Shown piece by piece: positions 42,757 through 51,038 of a stretch of 64,000 bases of DNA. The stretch is from Streptomyces sp. PCS3-D2. Its GTDB lineage: Bacteria; Actinomycetota; Actinomycetes; Streptomycetales; Streptomycetaceae. Under the pieces are notes generated by a model. It made no database searches. It was not told the origin of the DNA and saw nothing but the letters and a program-made list of their open reading frames with translations. The stretch is taken from positions 6,502,001 to 6,566,000 of the forward strand of contig NZ_CP097800.1 in NCBI RefSeq assembly GCF_000612545.2, written 5' to 3'. Made by a program: the position numbers and the translations under genes. Every line of letters starts with the position of its first letter. The first letter of the stretch is position 1.

Positions 42757-43713
42757 CTACCGGCCACGCGCCTGAAGCGAGGCGAGATACGCGTTGTACG
42801 CCTCCAGCTCCCGGTCGCCGTTGCGGTCCGCGGCCCGGTCGGAGCGCTTCGCGGTCCGCTGCTCGGAGTGGTACCACTGGTAGATCAGGGCGATCAGGAC
42901 CAGTACCGAGGGGATCTCGCTGAAGGCCCAGGCGATGCCGCCGCCCCACTGCTGGTCGAGCAGCGGATCGATGCCGAGGGATGCGGGCGGGTTCGCGTAC
43001 GTCTTGATCATCGGCTGGCTCGCCATCATCAGGGCGATGCCGAAGAAGGCGTGGAAGGGCATGCCCGCGAAGAGCTCCAGCATCCGCATGACATAGCCCG
43101 GACGGTGCGGACCGGGGTCGATGCCCATGATCGGCCAGAAGAAGATCAGACCGACGGCGAAGAAGTGGACCATCATCGAGATGTGCCCGGCCCGGCTCTC
43201 CATCAGGAAGTCGAAGAGCGGGGTGAAGTACAGCGCGTAGAGGCTGGCGATGAACATCGGGATCGTGAACGCCGGATGGGTGATCACCCGCATGTACCGG
43301 CTGTGCAGCAGCGCCAGCAGGAGCTCGCGCGGCCCCTTGCGCCCGCGGGCGGCGGGCGGCAGGGCGCGCAGGGCCAGCGTCACCGGGGCGCCCAGCAGCA
43401 CCAGGATCGGGGTGACCATGCTGATCACCATGTGCTGGACCATGTGCACGCTGAACATCACCATGCCGTAGTCGTTCAGCCTGGTGCACATCACGAGGAG
43501 CACGGTCAGCACGCCCAACGTGAAGGCGATGGTGCGGCCCGGCGCCCAGGAGTCCCCTCGCCGGCGCAGCCGCAGCACGCCCCACCCGTACAGCGCCAGC
43601 CCGAGCAGGGAGCCGAACAGGAAGAACGCGTCGAAGGAGAACTCCAGTCCGCGCCCGAGAGTGAACGGCGGCAAGTCCATGTGCAGGTCCATGCCGTGCC
43701 CGCTGTGGTCCAT
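42757..43713 (-). CDS. Cytochrome c oxidase assembly protein, CtaG/caa3 type
   Basis: The 318-residue product has seven or more membrane segments. The His-rich N-terminus (MDHSGHGMDLHMDLPPF) and conserved pieces FSVHMVQHMVISMVTPILVLLGAP, HPAFTIPMFIASLYALYFTPLFD and GMPFHAFFGIALMM are typical of the actinobacterial CtaG/DUF2243-like assembly factors. These are thought to deliver copper to oxidase. The His and Met ladder fits copper handling. ATG 43713 is used. It may be cotranscribed with the 52-residue protein. Confidence 0.88.
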   Translation of the reverse strand: MDHSGHGMDLHMDLPPFTLGRGLEFSFDAFFLFGSLLGLALYGWGVLRLRRRGDSWAPGRTIAFTLGVLTVLLVMCTRLNDYGMVMFSVHMVQHMVISMVTPILVLLGAPVTLALRALPPAARGRKGPRELLLALLHSRYMRVITHPAFTIPMFIASLYALYFTPLFDFLMESRAGHISMMVHFFAVGLIFFWPIMGIDPGPHRPGYVMRMLELFAGMPFHAFFGIALMMASQPMIKTYANPPASLGIDPLLDQQWGGGIAWAFSEIPSVLVLIALIYQWYHSEQRTAKRSDRAADRNGDRELEAYNAYLASLQARGR

Positions 43714-43825
43714 CTGTTCACTCCCTCGACTGTGCTGCCCCACCACAGTAGTGCCGCCCCCGTACGCTCGTGCGCGCGGGGGCGGTCTGTCACAAAAGGG
43801 ACGTCGGGCAGGGGCGGGAGAACCG

Positions 43826-44851
43826 TCAGAGAACCGTCTGGGCCTCGGCGTAGCGCTCGGCCGGGACGGTCTTGAGGGTGGAGGTCGCCTCGGCGAGCGG
43901 CACCATCTCGATGTCGGTCCCGCGCAGCGCGGTGAGCATGCCGAACTCGCCCCGGTGCGCCGCCTCCACCGCGTGCCACCCGAACCGGGTGGCGAGGACC
44001 CGGTCGTACGCGGTGGGCGTGCCGCCGCGCTGGACATGGCCCAGGATCACCGGCCGGGCCTCCTTGCCCAGGCGGTTCTCCAACTCGACGGCGAGCAGGG
44101 TGCCGATGCCGGCGAACCGCTCGTGGCCGTAGATGTCCTTGCCCCGCTCCTCGAAGGCCATCGAGCCCGGCCGGGGCTTGGCGCCCTCGGCGACGACGAC
44201 GATCGCGAACCGCTTGCCCGCGGAGAAGCGCTCGCCGACGATCGCCGTCAGCTCGTCGATGTCGAAGGGGCGCTCCGGCACGACGATGGCGTGCGCGCCG
44301 GCCGCCATGCCCGAGTGCAGGGCGATCCACCCCGTGTGGCGCCCCATGACCTCGACGACCATCACGCGCTGGTGCGACTCGGCGGTGGTCTTCAACCGGT
44401 CCAGCGCCTCCGTGGCGACCCCGACGGCGGTGTCGAAGCCGAAGGTGACGTCGGTGGAGGAGATGTCGTTGTCGATCGTCTTCGGGACGCCGACGATGGG
44501 CAGGCCGGCCTGGGAGAGCAGGTTCGCGGCCTTCAGGGTGCCCTCGCCGCCGATCGGGATGATCGCGTCGAGCCCGAGGTCGGCGACGTGCCCGCGGGCA
44601 CGCTCGACGCCGTCGCGCAGGTGCGCGGGCTGGACCCGGGAGGATCCGAGGATGGTGCCGCCGCGGGCCAGGATGCCGGCGACGGCATCGAGGTCGAGCT
44701 TGCGGTAGTCCGCCTCCAGCAGGCCCTTCCAGCCGTCGTGGAAGCCGATCACCTCGTCGCCGTGATCGACGACGGCACGGTGCACGACGGAGCGGATGAC
44801 GGCGTTGAGGCCGGGGCAGTCGCCACCGGAAGTGAGCACACCTATGCGCAT
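43826..44851 (-). CDS. pfkA: 6-phosphofructokinase
   Basis: The 341-residue product makes fructose 1,6-bisphosphate in glycolysis. Motifs are IGVLTSGGDCPGLNAVIR, PIGGEGTLKAA, GVPKTIDNDIS, GRHTGWIALHSG and ILGHVQRGGTPTAYDR. The Gly in GGEGT favours ATP as phosphate donor, while the Lys in PKTIDND is the residue usual in pyrophosphate enzymes. This mixed pair is known for actinomycete ATP-dependent enzymes. ATG 44851 is the family start. An inverted repeat lies 32 bases upstream. Confidence 0.95.
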   Translation of the reverse strand: MRIGVLTSGGDCPGLNAVIRSVVHRAVVDHGDEVIGFHDGWKGLLEADYRKLDLDAVAGILARGGTILGSSRVQPAHLRDGVERARGHVADLGLDAIIPIGGEGTLKAANLLSQAGLPIVGVPKTIDNDISSTDVTFGFDTAVGVATEALDRLKTTAESHQRVMVVEVMGRHTGWIALHSGMAAGAHAIVVPERPFDIDELTAIVGERFSAGKRFAIVVVAEGAKPRPGSMAFEERGKDIYGHERFAGIGTLLAVELENRLGKEARPVILGHVQRGGTPTAYDRVLATRFGWHAVEAAHRGEFGMLTALRGTDIEMVPLAEATSTLKTVPAERYAEAQTVL

Positions 44852-44883
44852 GGCAGAAGAGACCTTTGCAACGTGGGCCGGCG

Positions 44884-44903
44884 ACCGGACCACGTCGTCC
44901 GGT
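44884..44903. promoter_or_regulatory. Inverted repeat ACCGGAC-N6-GTCCGGT before pfkA
   Basis: ACCGGAC (44884-44890) and GTCCGGT (44897-44903) form a perfect 7-bp inverted repeat in the pfkA 5' region. It could be an operator or a leader hairpin. Confidence 0.4.
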
Positions 44904-44988
44904 TGGAACTACGGCCACCCTACAAGCGGTTTAGCAGTGCGCTGAACCATCCTCCACATGCTGGTCGCACTCCTCGTACAAAACGACG

Positions 44989-45022
44989 TCGGCCCGGTCC
45001 CCCCAAGGGAAAACCGGGCCGA
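44989..45022 (-). terminator. Terminator of murT-gatD
   Basis: TCGGCCCGGT (44989-44998) pairs with ACCGGGCCGA (45013-45022). Read on the minus strand, CGTCGTTTTG follows, giving a short T-run. It lies 44 bases after the gatD stop. Confidence 0.75.
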
Positions 45023-45066
45023 ACACATGATGCGGGGGTCGCCCTGATGAGCGGTTCGCCCGGCTG

Positions 45067-45795
45067 CTACGCGGGCTGCGTGGCAGCCGCGATGCGCTCC
45101 GCGCGCAGCGCCTCGTACCACCGGTCGTCCATGGCCGGGAGCGCGTTCACGTCCAGGGCCAGCTTCAGCAGCAGGTCCGCGATCTGCGGGTTGCGGGCCA
45201 TCACCGGACCGTGCATGTACGTCCCGAACACCGTGTCGTTGTAGGCGCCTTCGGTACCGTCGCCGGTGCCGTTGCCGCGGCCCATCGTCACCCGTGCGAA
45301 CGGCTTCGCCGTCGGGCCGAGGTGGGTGACGCCCTGGTGGTTCTCGAAGCCGGTCAGCTGCGGCAGGCCCAGGCGCGGGTCGATGTCCGCGAGGACGTCG
45401 CCGACGCACCGCTCGCCCTCACCGCGCACGGTGACGACGTCGAGCAGGCCGAGGCCCTCCTGACGGTGGCCCTGGTCGTTGACGAACTCCTGGCCCAGGA
45501 TCTGGTACCCGGCGCAGACGGAGAAGACGATCGCGCCGTTGGAGACGGCGCGCTCCAGGCCGCCGTCGCGCAGCAGCCGCTCCGCCGCCAGGCGCTGAGG
45601 CCGGTCCTCGCCGCCGCCGATCAGGTAGATGTCGCCCGAGGTGGGGATGGGCTGGTCGCTGCGCACGTCCACGCGCTGCACGTCCAGGCCGCGCTGGCGG
45701 GCCCGGCGCTCCACCACGAGGGCGTTGCCCTGGTCTCCGTACGTGCTGAGCAGGTCGGGGTAGACCCACACCAGACGCAGGCTGTTGTCGCTCAT
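45067..45795 (-). CDS. gatD: Lipid II isoglutaminyl synthase, glutaminase subunit GatD
   Basis: The 242-residue product is a class I glutamine amidotransferase. The nucleophile is in VFSVCAGYQILGQEF (Cys near residue 94), and the catalytic His is in GTYMHGPVMARNP. It supplies ammonia to MurT, which amidates the D-Glu of lipid II during peptidoglycan synthesis. It follows murT on the same strand with 28 bases between. Start VWVYPDLLSTYGDQGNAL agrees with the GatD family rather than cobyric acid synthase. Confidence 0.93.
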   Translation of the reverse strand: MSDNSLRLVWVYPDLLSTYGDQGNALVVERRARQRGLDVQRVDVRSDQPIPTSGDIYLIGGGEDRPQRLAAERLLRDGGLERAVSNGAIVFSVCAGYQILGQEFVNDQGHRQEGLGLLDVVTVRGEGERCVGDVLADIDPRLGLPQLTGFENHQGVTHLGPTAKPFARVTMGRGNGTGDGTEGAYNDTVFGTYMHGPVMARNPQIADLLLKLALDVNALPAMDDRWYEALRAERIAAATQPA

Positions 45796-45823
45796 GCTCG
45801 TGTGTCCTCTGGGGGTATGAGTA

Positions 45824-47062
45824 CTAGTTGCCGACGCGGCGGCGCACGTCCTGGAAGGCGGTGTAGTTGGCGATCAGCTCGATCTGCCCGGGCGGTGCGA
45901 GCTGCACGGCCTCGTCGATGGTCTCGCACACCCGGAAGTCCAGGCCGGCGACCTCCAGGCGGACGGCGAGGTCCAGCTTGCGGTCGCCGATCACGAAGAT
46001 CGGGTGACCGGCCAGGCGCGGGTAGTCGACGTCCCACAACCAGGAGGTGTCGGTACCGTCGGCGCCGCGCGCGTTCACGGAGAGGATCACCGGGGCGGGC
46101 GGCGGGTCGATCAGCGAAAACGTTTCGAGCCAGCCCGCGGGGTTCTTCGCGAGCAGGAGGCGCAGCTCGCGGCCCTGGAAGTGGACCACGTCGTAGCGGC
46201 CGGCGACCGCCTGCACCTGGTACATCCGCTCCAGCGCGACCTGCGGCGGGACGCCGAAGACGGCGGCCACGGCGGCCGAGGTGGCGGCGTTGGCCTTGTT
46301 GGCGCGGCCGGGCAGCTGGAGGTGGATCGGCCAGGCCGAGCCGTGCGGGTCCAGCACGTGGTCGCCGGAGAGCACCCACGTCGGGGTCGGGCGGCGGAAG
46401 CCGCACTCGCCGCAGAACCAGTCGTCGCCGGGGCGCTGCATGACACCGCCGCAGGAGGGACACGACCAGGCGTCGTCCTTCCACTCCTGACCAGCCGCGA
46501 CCCACACCACGTTCTGCGAGGAGGAGGCGGCCCAGACGATCAGCGGGTCGTCGCAGTTGGCGACGATGGCCGCCTTGGAGCCCTGGAGGCCCTCCCGCCA
46601 CTTCTCCGCCAGCATGCGGGTCTCGGCGGCGCGGTCGAGCTGGTCGCGGGAGAGGTTGAGCAGGGCGATCACCTTGGGGGTGACGTCCCGGGCCACTCCG
46701 GCCAGGTACTTCTCGTCGACCTCGATGACGCCGTACTTGGCATCCGAGCCGCCGGCGAGTGCCGAGGTGATGCCCGCGGGCATATTGGCGCCCAGGGCGT
46801 TGGAGACGACCGGACCGCTGGCCCGCAGGGCCTCGGCGATCAGTCGGGTCGTCGTGGTCTTGCCGTTCGTCGCGGAGACGAGGACGACGTCGAGGTGTTG
46901 CGCCAGCGCGCCGAGAAGATCGGGGTCGAGCCTGAGAGCGACCTTGCCTCCGATCACCGATCCGCTTCCGCGTCCCGCGGCCCGCGACACCGCCGCCGCG
47001 GCCTTGCCCGCCGTCACGGCCAGCTTGGCCCGCGGCGAAAGCGGCTCCGTGTTGCCTGCCAT
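45824..47062 (-). CDS. murT: Lipid II isoglutaminyl synthase, ATPase subunit MurT
   Basis: The 412-residue product is a Mur-ligase-like enzyme. The P-loop VSATNGKTTTTRLIAEAL is near residue 65, with EVDEKYL and NLSRDQLDR following. A four-cysteine zinc ribbon (CPSCGG and CGECGF, about residues 210-235) marks MurT. A DUF1727 domain ends the protein. It activates the D-Glu carboxyl of lipid II with ATP, and GatD supplies the amine. The operon is murT-gatD, as in other Gram-positives. ATG 47062 is used. Confidence 0.94.
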   Translation of the reverse strand: MAGNTEPLSPRAKLAVTAGKAAAAVSRAAGRGSGSVIGGKVALRLDPDLLGALAQHLDVVLVSATNGKTTTTRLIAEALRASGPVVSNALGANMPAGITSALAGGSDAKYGVIEVDEKYLAGVARDVTPKVIALLNLSRDQLDRAAETRMLAEKWREGLQGSKAAIVANCDDPLIVWAASSSQNVVWVAAGQEWKDDAWSCPSCGGVMQRPGDDWFCGECGFRRPTPTWVLSGDHVLDPHGSAWPIHLQLPGRANKANAATSAAVAAVFGVPPQVALERMYQVQAVAGRYDVVHFQGRELRLLLAKNPAGWLETFSLIDPPPAPVILSVNARGADGTDTSWLWDVDYPRLAGHPIFVIGDRKLDLAVRLEVAGLDFRVCETIDEAVQLAPPGQIELIANYTAFQDVRRRVGN

Positions 47063-47185
47063 CGTCCCTTGTCCTCCTAGCGTCGGTCGGCCCCAGCCTA
47101 TCCAGTACCTGTCGCAGCCTTGACCGCGGCGCCCCCGCCCCGCCGTCGATCTCCTCCCGCGACCGCCCGTCGTACGCTTACGGCC

Positions 47186-47740
47186 ATGCGACAGCGCCTG
47201 ATCCCCGGTACCACCGGCCTCGTCCGCACCATGAGCCTGCTGGGTGATCCGGTGCTCCACTCACCCTGCCCGGAGGTCACCGAGTTCGGCCCCTCCCTCG
47301 ACCGGCTCGTCGAGGACATGTTCGCGACGATGTACGCCGCCGAGGGGGTCGGCCTCGCCGCGAACCAGATCGGAGTCGCCCAGCGGGTGTTCGTCTACGA
47401 CTGTCCCGATGATGAAGACGTACGGCACGTCGGGCACGTCGTCAACCCGCGTCTGGTGGCGGCCGACGGGGACGAGTTCGTCGGGCCCGAGGGCTGCCTG
47501 TCCCTGCCGGGCCTGGAGGCGGGCACGGCCCGCTTCGACCACGCGGTGGTGGAGGGGGTCACCTCGGACGGCGCGCCCGTGCGGGTCTCCGGTACCGGGT
47601 TCTTCGCGCGCTGCCTCCAACACGAGTGCGACCACCTCGACGGGACGGTGTACGCGGACCGGGTGACCGGCATGCGGGCCCGCCGTCTGCGCCGGGCGAT
47701 CGCGAAGGCCCCCTGGGGGGCCGATGCGCAGCGCGGCTGA
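47186..47740 (+). CDS. def: Peptide deformylase
   Basis: The 184-residue product removes the formyl group from nascent proteins. The three motifs are GVGLAANQIG (near residue 52), EGCLSLPG (Cys metal ligand) and LQHECDHLDG (two His metal ligands, catalytic Glu). ATG 47186 gives a short leader before the conserved LLGDPVLHSPC. Streptomyces usually has several deformylases, so this may be one paralogue. It is divergent from murT with 123 bases between. Confidence 0.95.
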   Translation: MRQRLIPGTTGLVRTMSLLGDPVLHSPCPEVTEFGPSLDRLVEDMFATMYAAEGVGLAANQIGVAQRVFVYDCPDDEDVRHVGHVVNPRLVAADGDEFVGPEGCLSLPGLEAGTARFDHAVVEGVTSDGAPVRVSGTGFFARCLQHECDHLDGTVYADRVTGMRARRLRRAIAKAPWGADAQRG

Positions 47741-47826
47741 CGGATCTTCCCCGAGGGCGGCCTGCCCCGCCACGCCCTAGGCCCCGCCAACCGGCCACCC
47801 CGTCGGCCTCGGCGGGCCCGGACGGG

Positions 47827-48471
47827 TCAGAAGCCGGGGCCGTCCTCGCGGTTGCCGGCGGTGGCGAGGCGACCCCAGAGCAGGTCGGTGAGGCCCGCGA
47901 CCAGGTCCGCGCGGCCGCAGGGGCGTTCACCCAGCCACCAGTCGCCGGCCGCGTGCATCATGCCGACGATGCCGTGGCCCCAGACCCGGGCCAGCTGCTC
48001 CCCGCCGGGGCCGAGGTCCACCCGCTCGCTGATCACCTGGGCCAGCTCCTCCCCGAGCCTGCGCAGCAGGGGCGCCGAGTGCAGGCCGACGTCGAAGCCC
48101 CGTTCGGTGGTGTGCGAGTCCTCCGCGGGGTGCATCAGGAAGCGGTACACCTGCGGGCGGGCCTCGATGGCGGCCAGGTAGGTGTCGAGGGTCGATTCCA
48201 CCCGCCGGCGCCGCTCGGCCGGGGCGTCCAGCGCCGCCCGGAGCGAGCCGAGCAGGGCGTCGGTGTGCCGGACGGCGAGTGCCTGGTAGAGGCCCGCCTT
48301 GTCCCCGAAGTGCCGGTACAGGATGGGCTTGGTGATGCCCGCCTCGGCCGCGATGGCGTTCATGGAGGCCTTGGGGCCGTCCCTGAGCACGACCCGGTCG
48401 GCGGCTTCGAGCAGCTCCCGCCGGCGGCGCTCGGCCGCTCCGGGTTCGCCGGTCTGCTGCGTGGTCTCCAT
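47827..48471 (-). CDS. TetR-family regulator
   Basis: The 214-residue product has a TetR HTH (RRRELLEAADRVVLRDGPKASMNAIAAEAGITKPILYRHFGDKAGLY, about residues 16-62) and a TetR ligand domain with several Trp/His residues. It is divergent from the acyl-CoA dehydrogenase with 214 bases between, where two related TTAC/GTAA inverted repeats lie. It therefore probably represses that gene and responds to an acyl-CoA. ATG 48471 is used. Confidence 0.92.
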   Translation of the reverse strand: METTQQTGEPGAAERRRRELLEAADRVVLRDGPKASMNAIAAEAGITKPILYRHFGDKAGLYQALAVRHTDALLGSLRAALDAPAERRRRVESTLDTYLAAIEARPQVYRFLMHPAEDSHTTERGFDVGLHSAPLLRRLGEELAQVISERVDLGPGGEQLARVWGHGIVGMMHAAGDWWLGERPCGRADLVAGLTDLLWGRLATAGNREDGPGF

Positions 48472-48590
48472 GACGTGTTCTCTCCCCGCCCTTGCGATGT
48501 GCCTGACGCCCACGCAACGTAACACCCGGGGCGCCCCGGCGATCGAATCGGCGGACACGACCGGGCAGCCGTCGACCGAATCGCTCGCGC

Positions 48591-48652
48591 TTGACAGTGC
48601 TTACTCGCCGGTAACAGACTGTGCCCCCCGGATGGGTTACCGCTAGTAACCC
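48591..48652 (+). promoter_or_regulatory. Acyl-CoA dehydrogenase promoter with two TetR-type operators
   Basis: TTGACA (48591-48596) and CAGACT (48615-48620) are spaced by 18 bases. TTAC-N6-GTAA (48601-48614) sits between them. GGGTTAC-N5-GTAACCC (48634-48640 and 48646-48652) follows. Both repeats share the half-site TTAC, as expected for the adjacent TetR protein. Confidence 0.6.
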
Positions 48653-48685
48653 CTGGAGTGACGAGTACGGACAGGTGGAGGGGAC

Positions 48686-49915
48686 ATGGCGGAGTTCACC
48701 ATGGAGCTGAACGACGACCAGAAGCAGGTGCGGGACTGGATCCACGGCTTCGCGGCCGATGTGATGCGACCCGCCGCCGCCGAATGGGACGAGCGCGAAG
48801 AGACTCCGTGGCCCGTCATCCAGGAGGCCGCCAAGGTCGGCATCTACTCGCTGGACTTCTACGCCCAGCAGTACTTCGACCCGACCGGGCTCGGCATCCC
48901 GATGGCCATGGAGGAGCTCTTCTGGGGCGACGCCGGCATCGCGCTCTCCATCGTCGGCACCGGGCTCGCGGCCATCGGCGTCGTGGCCAACGGCACCGAG
49001 GAGCAGATCGGCACCTGGATCCCCCAGATGTACGGCACCCCCGACGACGTGAAGGTCGCCGCCTTCTGCTCCTCCGAGCCGGACGCAGGCTCGGACGTCG
49101 GCTCGATGCGCACCCGCGCGGTCTACGACCAGGCGAAGGACGAGTGGGTGCTCAACGGCACCAAGACCTGGGCCACCAACGGCGGGATCGCCAACGTCCA
49201 CATCGTCGTGGCCGTCGTCGACCCGGAGCTGGGGACCAAGGGGCACGCGTCCTTCATCGTGCCGCCGGGCACCCCCGGGCTGTCCCAGGGGCAGAAGTTC
49301 AAGAAGCACGGCATCCGCGCCTCCCACACCGCCGAGGTGGTCCTGGAGGACGTGCGGATCCCCGGAAACTGCCTGCTCGGCGGCAAGGAGAAGCTGGACG
49401 AGCGCCTCGCCCGGGCCCGCGAGCGGGCCCGCAGCGGCGGGGGCGAGCGCGTCAAGAACGCGGCCATGGCCACCTTCGAGGCCTCCCGGCCGGCCGTCGG
49501 CGCGATGGCCGTGGGCACCGCGCGCGCCGCGTACGAGGTCGCTCTCGACTACGCGAAGACCCGTACGCAGTTCGGCCGCCCGATCATCGACAACCAGGGG
49601 GTGGCCTTCCAGCTCGCCGACATGCGCACCCAGATCGACGCCGCCCGGCTGCTGGTGTGGCGGGCGTCCTGGATGGCGGTCGCGGGCCGGCCGTTCGAAT
49701 CGGCCGAGGGTTCGATGTCCAAGCTGTTCGCGAGCGAGGTCTCCAAGAAGGTCACCGCCCAGGCCGTGCAGATCCTCGGTGGCAACGGCTTCACCCGCGA
49801 GTACCCGGTCGAGCGGATGCACCGGGACAGCGCGATCTACACGATCTTCGAGGGCACCAGTGAGATCCAGCGGCTGGTGATCGCGCGCACGATCTCCGGC
49901 ATCCCGATCCGCTGA
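48686..49915 (+). CDS. Acyl-CoA dehydrogenase
   Basis: The 409-residue product has the full acyl-CoA dehydrogenase fold. Visible are AAFCSSEPDAGSDVGSMRT, NGTKTWATNGGIANV, KTRTQFGRPIIDNQGVAFQLADM, QILGGNGFTREYPVERMHRD and the catalytic glutamate in IFEGTSEIQRLVIA. It oxidises a fatty or branched acyl-CoA with FAD and passes electrons to ETF. A short charged insertion (ARARERARSGGGE, near residue 245) is unusual. It is preceded by TetR-type operators and followed by a hairpin. Confidence 0.95.
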   Translation: MAEFTMELNDDQKQVRDWIHGFAADVMRPAAAEWDEREETPWPVIQEAAKVGIYSLDFYAQQYFDPTGLGIPMAMEELFWGDAGIALSIVGTGLAAIGVVANGTEEQIGTWIPQMYGTPDDVKVAAFCSSEPDAGSDVGSMRTRAVYDQAKDEWVLNGTKTWATNGGIANVHIVVAVVDPELGTKGHASFIVPPGTPGLSQGQKFKKHGIRASHTAEVVLEDVRIPGNCLLGGKEKLDERLARARERARSGGGERVKNAAMATFEASRPAVGAMAVGTARAAYEVALDYAKTRTQFGRPIIDNQGVAFQLADMRTQIDAARLLVWRASWMAVAGRPFESAEGSMSKLFASEVSKKVTAQAVQILGGNGFTREYPVERMHRDSAIYTIFEGTSEIQRLVIARTISGIPIR

Positions 49916-49969
49916 CGCGGGACGGGACCGGACGAAGCGGGGCCGGGATACGAGGCGGGCTGGGATGAG

Positions 49970-49999
49970 GCGGTGCGGGTGCGGGCGGGCCCGCACCGC
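49970..49999 (+). terminator. Hairpin after acyl-CoA dehydrogenase gene
   Basis: GCGGTGCGGG (49970-49979) pairs with CCCGCACCGC (49990-49999) around a ten-base loop. It serves the dehydrogenase gene and perhaps the convergent SRPBCC gene. Confidence 0.65.
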
Positions 50000-50108
50000 T
50001 GCGTCCCGGCCGCCCGGCTGCGGGCTCGGGGCCGTTGCGTTCCGGCCGCCGCGCGTCCGCCGTCGGGTGCGTAGCGGTGCGATGATCACGCAGGACCCGG
50101 CCGGCTCC

Positions 50109-50546
50109 TCAGACGGCCAGCAGCCGGGTGATGGCGCGGCCGAAGACGCGACGGCCGACGGCCGCCACCAGGGGGTCCAGGGCGCGGGGGAGGCCGCGCA
50201 GGTGCAGTTCCTCGCGCCAGTGGACCTCCGAACCACCCGCCGGTAGGGAGTGGATCTCGATCTCCGCCCAGCCCGTCACCGCCCGGCCGCGCTTCTCCAG
50301 CCGGACGAGGCCCGCCGCCTCGGACACCGGCGGCCGCCAGACCACGACCTCCATCCTGTCGTCGAAGGTGATCCTTCCCACACCCGTGCGGGCCGTGAAG
50401 ATCGTTCCCGCGTGCGTCGGCGGCGGACTCTCGATGATCGTCCGCGTGAGGGGGACCTGCGCCCCGTGGCGCTCCCAGTCCGTGAGCCTCGACCACGCCT
50501 CGGCGACGGGCGCGGACGTACGGTGAACGATCCGGATAACGGGCAT
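50109..50546 (-). CDS. SRPBCC-family (polyketide cyclase/dehydrase-like) protein
   Basis: The 145-residue product is a START/SRPBCC fold protein: IRIVHRTSAPVAEAWSRLTDWERHG at the front, then alternating strands and the long C-terminal helix ALDPLVAAVGRRVFGRAITRLLAV. It should bind a hydrophobic ligand. No partner gene suggests the ligand. ATG 50546 gives the usual MPVIRIVH start; ATG 50567 is also in frame. No strong ribosome site was seen at either. Confidence 0.82.
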   Translation of the reverse strand: MPVIRIVHRTSAPVAEAWSRLTDWERHGAQVPLTRTIIESPPPTHAGTIFTARTGVGRITFDDRMEVVVWRPPVSEAAGLVRLEKRGRAVTGWAEIEIHSLPAGGSEVHWREELHLRGLPRALDPLVAAVGRRVFGRAITRLLAV

Positions 50547-50579
50547 GAGCGCATCGTAATCGGGCATACACACCGTGAA

Positions 50580-50637
50580 CTGGACGGCGAATACGGGTTC
50601 CGTCCAGGGGTGGCGATCGGTAATACTCGCCGCCACC
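50580..50637. repeat. Two inverted repeats upstream of the DUF5999 gene
   Basis: CTGGACGG (50580-50587) pairs with CCGTCCAG (50600-50607). GGTGGCG (50609-50615) pairs with CGCCACC (50631-50637). They lie side by side in the 154-base divergent spacer and could be operators or leader hairpins. Confidence 0.4.
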
Positions 50638-50700
50638 GTGGATCGCGGTACGACCGGGTGACCACCGGCCCTCCCGCCCCACATCGCGAGGAGGTGCGCC

Positions 50701-50886
50701 ATGTGCTCCCACCAGCCCCCCTGCCCAGCCGCCGACAGCGCCGACCACGACGCCGCCCGCACCGTGGCCTCCCACCCCGAACAGGGATGGAGTCTGCTCT
50801 GCAACGGAGTCGTGATCTTCGACGACACCGGTGAACTGCTCCCCGACAGCCGTGCGGTGGACCCCCGCCGCCCGGCCCTGGTCTGA
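50701..50886 (+). CDS. DUF5999 family protein
   Basis: The 61-residue product matches a small protein conserved in Streptomyces: MCSHQPPCPAADSADHDAAR, VASHPEQGWSLLCNGVVIFDDTGELLP. Two cysteines near the N-terminus and one in LLCNG are conserved in my recollection of the family. The function is unknown. AGGAGG lies eight bases upstream of the ATG. A 30-residue ORF with its own ribosome site follows 13 bases after the stop. Confidence 0.88.
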   Translation: MCSHQPPCPAADSADHDAARTVASHPEQGWSLLCNGVVIFDDTGELLPDSRAVDPRRPALV

Positions 50887-50899
50887 GCGAGGAGGCAGC

Positions 50900-50992
50900 A
50901 TGCGCCAGCAGCTGATCCGAAAGCCCGTCCCCAAGCCCGCTCCCCGAGACCTGGACCTGCGCACACCGTCGGGCAGACCCCTCCCGTACTGA
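50900..50992 (+). CDS. Small peptide gene, 30 residues
   Basis: ATG 50900 is preceded by AGGAGG five bases upstream (50890-50895), a near-ideal ribosome site. The product begins MRQQLIRKPVPKPAPRDLDL and ends RTPSGRPLPY. It is basic and Pro-rich with no membrane segment. It follows the DUF5999 gene by 13 bases and is probably cotranscribed. I do not recognise it. Its position and ribosome site are the evidence that it is translated. Confidence 0.6.
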   Translation: MRQQLIRKPVPKPAPRDLDLRTPSGRPLPY

Positions 50993-51038
50993 CGGGAGCC
51001 CCGACGCGGTTACACAGCGCGCCGTCCACGGGCCGGGT

